DNA of 6,632 nucleotides, taken from the NCBI GenBank assembly GCA_018679695.1, contig JAHHKH010000208.1:1-6632 (forward strand). The letters are read 5' to 3'. Numbering within the stretch: position 1 is the first letter of the stretch; each line of letters starts with the position of its first letter. This DNA is from Maribacter sp. (GTDB lineage: Bacteria; Bacteroidota; Bacteroidia; Flavobacteriales; Flavobacteriaceae). Shown in pieces: positions 1-5,908 of the stretch. The position numbers and the translations under genes were made by a program. A model generated the notes under the pieces. That model did no database searches. It had not been told where the DNA came from and saw only the letters and a list, made by a program, of their open reading frames with translations.

Positions 1-104
1 ATCTTAGGCTTTACAGGCTGAAATTTATTAGTGAAGTGGCGAATTAAGTCATTTTACAAATCTCTTTCCAATATATTTCTGATTTTTAAAAAATGTATAC
101 CAGG

Positions 105-129
105 TTGTAAACGGGAATTTTGTTTACAA
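105..129. repeat. Perfect 8-bp inverted repeat upstream of the FAS1 gene
   Basis: The arms TTGTAAAC (105-112) and GTTTACAA (122-129) are exact reverse complements separated by 9 bases, GGGAATTTT. A run of seven T follows at 135-141, five bases after the right arm. It could be a weak terminator for a gene to the left of the window, or a dyad operator for the FAS1 gene, whose start is about 120 bases downstream. The arms are AT-rich, which makes a strong terminator less likely. A second, weaker dyad (GTTTAA at 159-164 and TTAAAC at 181-186) follows. Apart from these and the -7 element at 218-225, I see nothing else in bases 1-247. Confidence 0.45.
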
Positions 130-217
130 AAGGGTTTTTTTGAGGTTATTTTAATAATGTTTAACAAAATATAAAAAATATTAAACAAAAATTATGATTT
201 AACTGTTATTATAACTC

Positions 218-225
218 TACATTTG
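218..225 (+). promoter_or_regulatory. Candidate -7 promoter element for the FAS1 gene
   Basis: TACATTTG matches the Bacteroidota -7 consensus TAnnTTTG at all fixed positions. It ends 22 bases before the ATG at 248, which gives a short leader of roughly 15-20 bases. I do not find a TTG at the -33 position with the usual spacing of about 19 bases, so the call rests on the -7 element alone. Confidence 0.4.
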
Positions 226-247
226 AGGGAATTTAAAAATCAATAGT

Positions 248-832
248 ATGAAAATGATTAAAACTTTAACTGTTTTGGCAATAGTAGGAATTATGACTTC
301 CGCTCAAGCCCAAAATGAAATTGCTATGAACAATATTGAAAAGTCCGATAAGGCTTTATCAATTACGTCAAAGGGCATTGTGGTTTCCAATACCATAGTC
401 GATGTGGCTGCCAGTAACGATAATTTTACAACTTTGGTTGCAGCTGTAAAAGCTGCGGATCTGGTTAGTACCTTACAGAGTGAAGGTCCGTTTACTGTGT
501 TCGCGCCGACTAATGATGCTTTTGCAAAACTGCCCGAGGGTACTGTTGCTGGTCTCCTTAAACCTGAAAGCAAAGATGTATTAACGAGTATTTTAACTTA
601 TCATGTTGTTTCCGGAAAATTTGAGGCAGCTGCGGTGATTGATGCAGTGACCAAGAATGGAGGCAAGTTCATGGTAACTACGGTACAAGGAGGTACAATT
701 ACAATCTCTGTCAATGATGGTAAAGTCATGCTTACCGATGAAAAGGGTAACATGTCAACTGTAATTATGGCTGATGTAGGGGCATCCAATGGTGTGATAC
801 ACGCTATTGATGCCGTTGTAATGCCTAAATAA
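248..832 (+). CDS. Secreted single-domain fasciclin (FAS1) protein
   Basis: A 194-residue exported protein with one FAS1 domain. Residues 1-21 form a signal peptide: a Lys start, a hydrophobic core, and A-Q-A at 19-21 before Q22, a good signal peptidase I site. Residues 22-48 look like a flexible linker. The FAS1 domain spans about 49-193 and shows the family landmarks: the H1 box TVFAPTNDAF (83-92), the Tyr-His pair in YHVV (118-121), and the C-terminal H2 box NGVIHAIDAVV (181-191). FAS1 domains are known as adhesion or matrix modules. In Bacteroidota such short single-domain forms are presumably periplasmic or surface-exposed, with unknown ligand. A second Met (codon 3) could also start translation, but the first ATG is taken because it changes little. 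The gene stands alone, with its own -7 element upstream and a terminator directly downstream. Family assignment is firm; the biological role is not. Confidence 0.93.
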   Translation: MKMIKTLTVLAIVGIMTSAQAQNEIAMNNIEKSDKALSITSKGIVVSNTIVDVAASNDNFTTLVAAVKAADLVSTLQSEGPFTVFAPTNDAFAKLPEGTVAGLLKPESKDVLTSILTYHVVSGKFEAAAVIDAVTKNGGKFMVTTVQGGTITISVNDGKVMLTDEKGNMSTVIMADVGASNGVIHAIDAVVMPK

Positions 833-847
833 GTAGTTCCCCCAAAA

Positions 848-880
848 GAAAAAACCGCTAATTCTGTTAGCGGTTTTTTT
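848..880. terminator. Bidirectional intrinsic terminator between convergent genes
   Basis: AAAACCGCTAA (851-861) and TTAGCGGTTTT (867-877) form a perfect 11-bp stem around a 5-base loop, and the flanking A and T runs extend it by two A-T pairs and one G-T pair. On the plus strand the stem ends in a run of T, fitting termination of the FAS1 gene that stops at 832. On the minus strand the A-run becomes the T-run, and the structure lies 17 bases past the stop of the CarboxypepD_reg-like gene. It can therefore serve both genes. Confidence 0.92.
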
Positions 881-896
881 ATTTTGGTTTCATTTT

Positions 897-2228
897 TTAG
901 GGTGCTGATGCACTTTTATCCTGTCTCGCCCTTTTCAATTGGCGACGTATCTTTTTAATAGCGGATTCTATCGACTTTTCAGGTTCAATGATATTGTATT
1001 CACCCCAGAAGTCGGGGTCGGCAAAACCAATGGCCTCATCCCCTAAAATGATCGAGCTTTTCATACGTTCCTTGGGTTTAGGCATCTCATTGGCCATGTT
1101 TTTTTCCCAATCGGTAACTGCCATCTCGCAGGTCATGCTATAAACCGAATTGAATAATTTCTTGTCCCAATCAATTTTAAACTCCAAAAGCACATTACTA
1201 TACCCGTAATACCATTTGCCATCCTTTTCGCGATAATCAACCCGATAGGCCACTTCATTTGGCCATACTTTGGCATTTCTTGGTTTTCTGCGTACAAATA
1301 ATTTAGATGCTTCACTTTTGTTTGTAATGTTCAAGGAATATATTGCACTTGTCAAAATCTTGTTTTCTGCATCTATATACAATTTACCTTGATAGAGTTG
1401 CTCATAAACCCATGGCTTCTGAACAAAGTTGACTACATAAATATGCCGGTCTTTGACCTTGGTGGATCGATCAAAACTAAAGTCATATTTATCCAAGGAC
1501 TCCTCTTCAAATATGTATTCGGGATATTTCATTATATCCACAAACAGGGCATTGAACGGTCCTCCTTGAAGTTTAAGGGCAATCGTATCCAATTTACTAT
1601 AATCCGTACTTTTTCGTGATTTATAGAGCTGTACAGCGTCTCTTTTCGCAGAAGTATATGGGGCTTTGTAGATATTCACGACTGCCTCGGAAAGAGACAC
1701 GTTTTTCTTTCTTTTCTTAATGGTCTCTCGATAGAACGCCGTCATTAATGTAGGATCATCAAAGTAGTTCTCGCCTCTTTTCTTTAGGGTTTCACGAACG
1801 AGGAATTCTGCACTTTTGGGAATACTTAGACTAACTTCGCTTAATTCGACTACAGAGATATCCATGTAGATCTTTGTATTGTTTGTTTGGAACTGCGATA
1901 AAGGATGTAGTTTGGTTTTATACCCCAGGAAGGAAATGATTACATTGCCTTCGTCCATTGTTTTGGGTACTTTCAAGGCAAACTCACCTTCAGTATTTGA
2001 AATGGTGCTGATATTTGTGCCTTCAACGGAGAGGGTGGCAAAAACCAATGGTTTTTTCGTATCGGCATCCATTACTTTACCCTTGTATTGCTCGTAATTC
2101 AGGTCTTGCTCCTGTGGAACCTGAAAGAAGGCCGATGCCTTTGGCAAGCCTAAAGCACCAATAAAGAGCATTGCTGATAATACAGCCGTTATTGAGTTCT
2201 TGGTTATTATTGAATTAACGTATTTCAT
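897..2228 (-). CDS. Secreted CarboxypepD_reg-like domain protein
   Basis: A 443-residue exported protein. Residues 1-33 form a signal peptide with a long hydrophobic stretch (12-28) and a possible cleavage site after A-S-A (31-33). Residues 48-133 carry a CarboxypepD_reg-like beta-sandwich, with the typical opening YKGKVMDADTKKPLVFATL, the TEGEFAL turn at 79-85 and ISFLGYKT at 98-105. The rest (about 140-443) is a Bacteroidota-type region without a catalytic motif I can name. It has a YRET segment (166-169), several aromatic-rich beta stretches, a conserved-looking ADPDFWGEYNIIEPE tract (403-417) and a basic C-terminal helix. Such domains often sit at the N-terminus of TonB-dependent receptors, but there is no plug or barrel here: the length and C-terminus exclude a receptor. 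Function is unknown; envelope location is inferred. It ends at the shared terminator at 848-880. I found no convincing promoter in the 220 bases upstream. Confidence 0.85.
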   Translation of the reverse strand: MKYVNSIITKNSITAVLSAMLFIGALGLPKASAFFQVPQEQDLNYEQYKGKVMDADTKKPLVFATLSVEGTNISTISNTEGEFALKVPKTMDEGNVIISFLGYKTKLHPLSQFQTNNTKIYMDISVVELSEVSLSIPKSAEFLVRETLKKRGENYFDDPTLMTAFYRETIKKRKKNVSLSEAVVNIYKAPYTSAKRDAVQLYKSRKSTDYSKLDTIALKLQGGPFNALFVDIMKYPEYIFEEESLDKYDFSFDRSTKVKDRHIYVVNFVQKPWVYEQLYQGKLYIDAENKILTSAIYSLNITNKSEASKLFVRRKPRNAKVWPNEVAYRVDYREKDGKWYYGYSNVLLEFKIDWDKKLFNSVYSMTCEMAVTDWEKNMANEMPKPKERMKSSIILGDEAIGFADPDFWGEYNIIEPEKSIESAIKKIRRQLKRARQDKSASAP

Positions 2229-2396
2229 GAGCGATGTTTTTTTTGATTAATAAGAATAATGATTCTATCTAAGTTAATGATTTTAAAGTACATATGGAGA
2301 TTAATTATGCATTTATTAACTACTCCGGTTCAAGTCGAAATAACATGATAAACCATGAAATTCCTGCAAAATTTGAAAATTATCACAACAATTACA

Positions 2397-2410
2397 ATGA
2401 CTTATGTCAT
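2397..2410. repeat. Short perfect palindrome downstream of the rluF-like gene
   Basis: ATGAC (2397-2401) and GTCAT (2406-2410) flank a TTAT loop. The intergenic stretch 2229-2448 between two minus-strand genes is otherwise AT-rich and without a coding region. The stem is only 5 bp with no T-run after it on the minus strand, so I do not call it a terminator. It could be an operator-like dyad or chance. Confidence 0.25.
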
Positions 2411-2448
2411 GTAGTAATAAAAATGAATCCGCTCCAAAGGCATAATCT

Positions 2449-3177
2449 TTAATGGATTTTGGAAGAATCGGAAATCAATCGATTGATTTCCTTAAGTTCC
2501 TTGGCGGTTAGATCTCGCCATTTTCCCAATGGTATATCCAATTTTACGTTCATGATCCGGGTCCGCTTCAATTTTTTTACCCGGTAGCCCAGATACTCGC
2601 ACATTCGACGTATTTGCCTATTCAATCCCTGCGTTAAAATAATCTTGAATTGGTATTTATCAATTTCCTCTACATCGCATTTTCTGGTGACGGTATCCAG
2701 AATAGGTACCCCATTTGCCATTTCTGCCAAAAACTTTTTGGTAATTGGTTTATCAACAGTTACTAAATACTCTTTTTCATGATGGTTTCGGGCCCTAAGA
2801 ATCTTATTGACGATATCACCATCGTTGGTCAAAAAAATGAGCCCTTCACTGGGTTTGTCCAATCGTCCTATGGGAAAAATGCGTTTTGGATAATTGATGA
2901 AGTCTATGATGTTATCTTTTTCAACCCTTGTATCTGTTGTACAAACAATGCCCACAGGTTTATTAAAGGCAAGATAGACAGGCCTTTCTTTAGGTTCGGA
3001 AATTAGCTCCCCGTCAACACGTACTTCATCACCGGGAACAATTTTGGTACCCATTTGGGGTATTTTACCATTGATGGTAATCCTGCCCTGATCTATTAAT
3101 TTATCGGCCGCTCTCCGCGAGCAATACCCCACTTCACTGAGGTATTTGTTTATTCGGGTATGTTTTTGGTCCTGCAC
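2449..3177 (-). CDS. rluF: 23S rRNA pseudouridine synthase, RluF type
   Basis: A 242-residue RsuA/RluB/RluE/RluF-family enzyme that isomerises a uridine in RNA to pseudouridine in the cytoplasm. E. coli RluF acts on U2604 of 23S rRNA; the target here is inferred from similarity. Residues 7-65 form the S4 RNA-binding domain (RINKYLSEVGYCSRRAAD). The catalytic domain shows LAFNKPVGIV (69-78), the active-site loop FPIGRLDKPSEGLIFLTNDG (101-120) with catalytic Asp107, the EKEYLVTVDKPIT strand (134-146), and the Q-GLNRQIRRMCEYLGY motif (183-198). From memory, KEYLVTVDKPIT and RTRIMNV match E. coli RluF closely, which separates it from RluB and RluE. It lacks the long basic C-terminal tail of the E. 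coli protein (about 290 residues). The start is GTG: upstream in frame there is no ATG before a stop at 3202-3204, and this start aligns with the N-terminus of RluF. It appears to be a single-gene unit. Confidence 0.92.
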   Translation of the reverse strand: MQDQKHTRINKYLSEVGYCSRRAADKLIDQGRITINGKIPQMGTKIVPGDEVRVDGELISEPKERPVYLAFNKPVGIVCTTDTRVEKDNIIDFINYPKRIFPIGRLDKPSEGLIFLTNDGDIVNKILRARNHHEKEYLVTVDKPITKKFLAEMANGVPILDTVTRKCDVEEIDKYQFKIILTQGLNRQIRRMCEYLGYRVKKLKRTRIMNVKLDIPLGKWRDLTAKELKEINRLISDSSKIH

Positions 3178-3202
3178 TGGGCGATTTTCTACTATATGAT
3201 TT

Positions 3203-3210
3203 CAAAATTA
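3203..3210 (-). promoter_or_regulatory. Candidate -7 promoter element for the rluF-like gene
   Basis: On the minus strand these bases read TAATTTTG, matching all fixed positions of the Bacteroidota TAnnTTTG element. The element ends 25 bases before the GTG start at 3177, leaving a leader of roughly 20 bases. No TTG at the usual -33 spacing is visible. The position supports the GTG start. Confidence 0.4.
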
Positions 3211-3270
3211 GGCTTTTCCAAAGTAAAATTGATACCCATAAGGCATCTGTATTCGAAAATCTTACTAGTG

Positions 3271-3322
3271 AAAAAGTGTTTCCAGTATTAACTGAGCAGT
3301 TCAACATAATTGGAATACTGGA
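3271..3322 (-). terminator. Candidate terminator of the four-gene operon
   Basis: TCCAGTATT (3281-3289) and AATACTGGA (3314-3322) are perfect 9-bp inverted arms around a 24-base loop. On the minus strand the hairpin is followed, six bases later, by TTTTT (3271-3275 on the plus strand reads AAAAA). It lies about 85 bases past the stop of the last operon gene. The long loop and the gap before the T-run make it weaker than a textbook intrinsic terminator. Besides this and the promoter element at 3203-3210, I see nothing in 3178-3405. Confidence 0.4.
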
Positions 3323-3405
3323 TATTTGATTTGTTTTTCGAGCTAATGCCTAGAACAAGTTCCAAGCATATGACGACTTGCATGGTCCTTTCGTGATTTA
3401 CATTA

Positions 3406-3924
3406 TTACATATTCACATAGATATGTCCAGCTTGGGGAATGTTACCCAGATCAAACTCCTTTTCATTGAGTAGGATACCATGCTCCAAATAGGCTTTTA
3501 AGTTGGCCAACCAGAAAGTCCAACCACAACTACAGCCATTATAAATATTCATTTTGGTTTCCTCATCGGTTGGCATATCGTACTGTTTCAATGTTAGTAA
3601 AACTGAATTATCCTTTTTTTCCAGGGAAACCAAAACTTTACAGATATCGCCTGCAAATGAGAATTCCAAAGAATCCTTTCCATTGGCCCCAAGAATTGTA
3701 CCCATTTCCTTGCCGCTCCAATTGTACCACTCCCAAGTATAGGTATCACCGGTCTGGATTGTTTCCTTAGGAGCTCGGGTTTCCCCTGCAGGTGAGATGT
3801 AATTGGCCTTGCGAAGAAACCAAGAGCTTATGCCTTCCCCGGTAGCCCAACACCAATATAATTTGGCTATGGATGCTTTAATATGGATTTTTTTGGTGAA
3901 AGCATCAAAACTCAATTTCCCCAT
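3406..3924 (-). CDS. AHSA1-type SRPBCC domain protein
   Basis: A 172-residue cytoplasmic protein with no signal peptide. It has the features of the AHSA1 (Aha1 C-terminal-like) branch of the START/SRPBCC superfamily: an opening strand and helix IHIKASIAKLYWCWATGEGI (13-32) followed by SSWF (33-36), central aromatic-rich beta strands (TYTWEWYNW, 61-69; SLEFSFAG, 85-92), and the long C-terminal helix GWTFWLANLKAYLEHG (134-149). The fold forms a deep cavity that can bind a hydrophobic ligand. Bacterial members are mostly uncharacterised, and the Hsp90 link in the family name is not evidence for that role here. A Cys-x-Cys pair (131 and 133) sits just before the helix. It is the last gene of the operon, its ATG six bases after the stop of the serine hydrolase gene, so translational coupling is likely. 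Confidence 0.87.
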   Translation of the reverse strand: MGKLSFDAFTKKIHIKASIAKLYWCWATGEGISSWFLRKANYISPAGETRAPKETIQTGDTYTWEWYNWSGKEMGTILGANGKDSLEFSFAGDICKVLVSLEKKDNSVLLTLKQYDMPTDEETKMNIYNGCSCGWTFWLANLKAYLEHGILLNEKEFDLGNIPQAGHIYVNM

Positions 3925-3930
3925 GGTGTT

Positions 3931-5070
3931 CTATTTTTTTCGGTTCAACTCATATTTGTAAATTTCCCTACCTAGTTCAGCAAGAAAAGGTATGCCAATA
4001 TCATCATATTCATAAACATTATCATTGAAAATACCGTCTTTATTTACCAAAAGGGTAGCAGTGAGTAAAAATTCGACTTTGTTCTTAGTATCGAGAATAT
4101 AGGCACAATCAGTAAGTGTACCATAGGCATATCCTACTTTATTGAAAATTTTTATATGTTCCGGCATATCTTCCTTTGTATCCCCGAACATGAAGAACTT
4201 TACATAGCTATCGTAATGTACTACGGGGTCATAACCCACTGCTTTGGGTAAGGTATGCATAGCACTGAGGATGAGTTCCCTTTGATCATCACTAAGATCA
4301 AATCGTTCACTTTCTTCAAAAACCTCAGGAAATACAAGTCGTTTTAGTACAGCATGTTGTGCAGTAACGGGGTAATAATTTTTCAGGGCAAAACTGAAAG
4401 GACCGCTCATCAATGAATCTTCGGCTAAATATCCCATGCCTTTTTCAATATTATCGATTTTCAATGGTTTCGGTGGGGTATTGATCGTGCCTTCCAATGT
4501 TGCTGTTGTACTATCATTTAAATAGATCACCAATGGTTTTGTGGTGATTTCATCGGCATTGTCGGTTGAAAGTCTATGGGATATTCTAACCGGTTTAATT
4601 CCTAATTGCCCTAATCGCTGATTGATAGCATCCTGTCCTAGAAATTCCATCATCCTATTATTGGCCTCATTGTCACTCACTGCGAATATTTTTGAAACTT
4701 CCTTGGCGAACGTAGATTCAATGGTATCCCCTTCAACATAAAACCGGGTATCCCGGTTTATGGAGTCTATTTGGTTCAATTTCTCCAATGCGAGTACAGC
4801 GATGGGAAATTTAACGGTACTTGCAGGATAGAAATACTTGTTGGTATCAACTTGAAAATCATAATCCTTGAAAATAACACTATCATCAACACGCTCAATT
4901 TGAGTGAATTTGATCTGAACTTCATATTGGTCCAAACTGTCAACAACCCTTTTTATTTTGAGGTTATCCGATTTCAGGATATGTGCAAGAGGATTATCAA
5001 TATTCGGCTCCTTTTCGCAGGAACATACGATGCACACCAGCAATAGTATCAATAGTTTGTGTCTAAACAT
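3931..5070 (-). CDS. Lipoprotein serine hydrolase, class A beta-lactamase-like fold
   Basis: A 379-residue exported protein. Residues 1-18 form a lipoprotein signal with a hydrophobic core and Cys18 (V-C-S-C) as the probable lipidated residue, followed by EKE; Cys16 is an alternative. The catalytic domain (about 35-375) carries the serine-hydrolase set: S-T-V-K at 84-87 (nucleophile Ser84 and base Lys87), S-D-N at 132-134, and K-V-G at 311-313 in place of the usual K-T-G triad. I see no E-x-x-L-N omega-loop motif of true class A beta-lactamases, and the protein is about 90 residues longer than those enzymes. Beta-lactam hydrolysis is therefore unlikely to be its main job. A peptidoglycan-peptide or other amide/ester substrate in the periplasm or outer-membrane leaflet is inferred, not shown. 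It is the third gene of the operon, 12 bases after the small upstream gene. Confidence 0.88.
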   Translation of the reverse strand: MFRHKLLILLLVCIVCSCEKEPNIDNPLAHILKSDNLKIKRVVDSLDQYEVQIKFTQIERVDDSVIFKDYDFQVDTNKYFYPASTVKFPIAVLALEKLNQIDSINRDTRFYVEGDTIESTFAKEVSKIFAVSDNEANNRMMEFLGQDAINQRLGQLGIKPVRISHRLSTDNADEITTKPLVIYLNDSTTATLEGTINTPPKPLKIDNIEKGMGYLAEDSLMSGPFSFALKNYYPVTAQHAVLKRLVFPEVFEESERFDLSDDQRELILSAMHTLPKAVGYDPVVHYDSYVKFFMFGDTKEDMPEHIKIFNKVGYAYGTLTDCAYILDTKNKVEFLLTATLLVNKDGIFNDNVYEYDDIGIPFLAELGREIYKYELNRKK

Positions 5071-5082
5071 AAATTTGCTCGG

Positions 5083-5322
5083 TTAGTCTTCATAAACTTC
5101 AGCACGATGTGGTTTTAGTGCGTCCCGTATACTGATCATTCTAGCCTCTTCAACCACCATATATGCCATACTGTACATTTCATTGAAATGTTGATAACCG
5201 GTATTATTCAAATCAAGCTTTTCAAAAGCGATGTATTCTTTCAGATGTTTCTCGTGATGTTCAGCGGTTTTCCCTGCTACAGGTCCCCTAAAATCCCAAA
5301 TGAGTTTGATTTTCCTGTTCAT
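5083..5322 (-). CDS. Small conserved-looking protein of unknown function
   Basis: A 79-residue protein with no signal peptide or membrane segment; I do not recognise the family. A strand-like opening (KIKLIWDFRGP, 4-14) leads to a His-rich helix with TAEHHEKHLKEY (19-30; His22, His23, His26), then a hydrophobic stretch (MYSMAYMVVEE, 49-59) and a C-terminal helix ending in KPHRAEVYED (70-79). The strand-helix-strand-helix order could fit a small ferredoxin-like or dimeric alpha-beta barrel fold, but this is a guess from pattern only. The clustered His residues could bind metal or act in catalysis. The reading frame is supported as real by its place in the operon: 19 bases after the SRPBCC gene and 12 before the serine hydrolase, on the same strand. 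Its ATG follows an AT-rich stretch without a Shine-Dalgarno, like its neighbours. Confidence 0.78.
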   Translation of the reverse strand: MNRKIKLIWDFRGPVAGKTAEHHEKHLKEYIAFEKLDLNNTGYQHFNEMYSMAYMVVEEARMISIRDALKPHRAEVYED

Positions 5323-5341
5323 TTATAATTGTGGTATAATA

Positions 5342-5797
5342 TTACGAATTGGCAACCGAGGTGCCACTTTCAGCGAATGCCTTAAAATCCCTTAAATATT
5401 TCAATGACTGCTTCTTGAATGTAACTGGCATTAAAAACGATATCATTTTCATCAAGAAACCTGAAAATTGAAATTCAGTTTCCGAAATCCATTTGGTTTG
5501 ACCAGACTTGATTTCTTTAAAATAATTCTTTTGGATATTGTGAACACCTTTGGCATCATAGATAGCATGGAATTCGTAGGGTAGGTTTCTTTTTAGAATC
5601 GTTTCGACCATCACAATATTGCGTTTGCCCATTTTATAATGCAATTCCATTTTGGAGCCCTCCGCACCAGGCTTTCCTGAAATGATTTCATAACGAACAA
5701 GACCTTTTTGCCAATGTTTCAGGTTATCGGTATTATCAAATTTTCTTATGAATTCGTTTAGGGGCAAATCAATTACAATTTCCGTCGTATACTTCAT
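5342..5797 (-). CDS. SRPBCC family protein (polyketide cyclase/START-like fold)
   Basis: A 151-residue cytoplasmic protein of the SRPBCC superfamily, first gene of the operon. The start is placed at the ATG at 5797, which gives MKYTTEIVIDLPLNEFIRKF, the usual opening strand plus first helix. The frame stays open 48 bases further to a GTG at 5845, but those 16 extra residues precede the fold and add nothing recognisable. Next come the NTDNLKHWQKGL segment (22-33), where such proteins place the W that caps the cavity, a G-x-K-P-G-x-x-G turn (41-48) between strands, and a long C-terminal helix (about 111-142; FLMKMISFLMP then KKQSLKYLRDFKAFAE). It presumably binds a small hydrophobic ligand; which one cannot be read from the sequence. 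It is a different branch from the AHSA1-type protein at the operon's far end. No promoter matching TAnnTTTG is evident upstream; TACATTAG at 5817-5824 on the minus strand misses by one base. Confidence 0.83.
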   Translation of the reverse strand: MKYTTEIVIDLPLNEFIRKFDNTDNLKHWQKGLVRYEIISGKPGAEGSKMELHYKMGKRNIVMVETILKRNLPYEFHAIYDAKGVHNIQKNYFKEIKSGQTKWISETEFQFSGFLMKMISFLMPVTFKKQSLKYLRDFKAFAESGTSVANS

Positions 5798-5868
5798 TTT
5801 AAAAAGCTTGGCTATACTAATGTAATAAATATTGTTCGCGGTCACTAAAATGTGTTAATGAAAGTTTA

Positions 5869-5885
5869 TTTAACTTGTTTAACTT
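5869..5885. repeat. Tandem 8-base direct repeat in the divergent promoter region
   Basis: TTTAACTT occurs at 5869-5876 and again at 5878-5885, a 9-base period with one G between. It overlaps the -33 element of the promoter for the gene at 5909. It may be a binding site or simply low-complexity AT-rich sequence. Confidence 0.3.
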
Positions 5886-5904
5886 TATGTAATTGTTATT
5901 TTTG
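5875..5904 (+). promoter_or_regulatory. Bacteroidota-type promoter for the PPIase-like lipoprotein gene
   Basis: TTG at 5875-5877 is followed after exactly 19 bases by TATTTTTG at 5897-5904, a full match to TTG-N19-TAnnTTTG, the Bacteroidota primary-sigma promoter. This is the best promoter in the window. It ends four bases before the ATG at 5909, so transcription should begin at or within a few bases of the start codon. Confidence 0.6.
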
Positions 5905-5908
5905 CCGG

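Noticed and set aside
3..47. Open frame on the plus strand from the left edge to a TAA at 45-47, possibly the tail of an upstream gene
   Set aside because: Only 14 codons are visible with no recognisable motif; one of three frames being open this far is expected by chance.
304..789. Two minus-strand open frames (62-89 codons) across the FAS1 gene
   Set aside because: They are antisense shadows of a clear FAS1 coding region, with no recognisable domain of their own.
1133..2097. Open frames in other frames within the CarboxypepD_reg-like gene, on both strands
   Set aside because: They are shorter than the host gene, show no family motif and are fully contained in it.
2229..2448. Possible small gene or terminator between the rluF-like and CarboxypepD_reg-like genes
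   Set aside because: I see no coding frame of credible length, no GC-rich hairpin with a T-run and no full promoter match, only the 5-bp palindrome at 2397-2410.
2779..3006. Plus-strand open frame of 75 codons across the rluF-like gene
   Set aside because: It is antisense to the catalytic core, whose motifs fix the true frame.
3406..3924. Role of the AHSA1-type protein as an Hsp90 co-chaperone
   Set aside because: The family name comes from eukaryotic Aha1; bacterial SRPBCC members share the fold but the sequence gives no evidence for Hsp90 binding.
4771..5046. Plus-strand open frame of 91 codons opposite the serine hydrolase N-terminus
   Set aside because: The opposite strand encodes the lipoprotein signal and the SxxK motif; the shadow has neither a domain nor a promoter.
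5798..5845. Sixteen-codon N-terminal extension of the first SRPBCC gene from a GTG at 5845
   Set aside because: The SRPBCC fold begins exactly at the ATG at 5797, and the extension has no recognisable content and a weak start codon.
5858..5908. In-frame ATG at 5858 as the start of the SurA-like lipoprotein
   Set aside because: It would place a Cys-rich 17-residue stretch before a complete lipoprotein signal peptide and lies upstream of the best promoter match.
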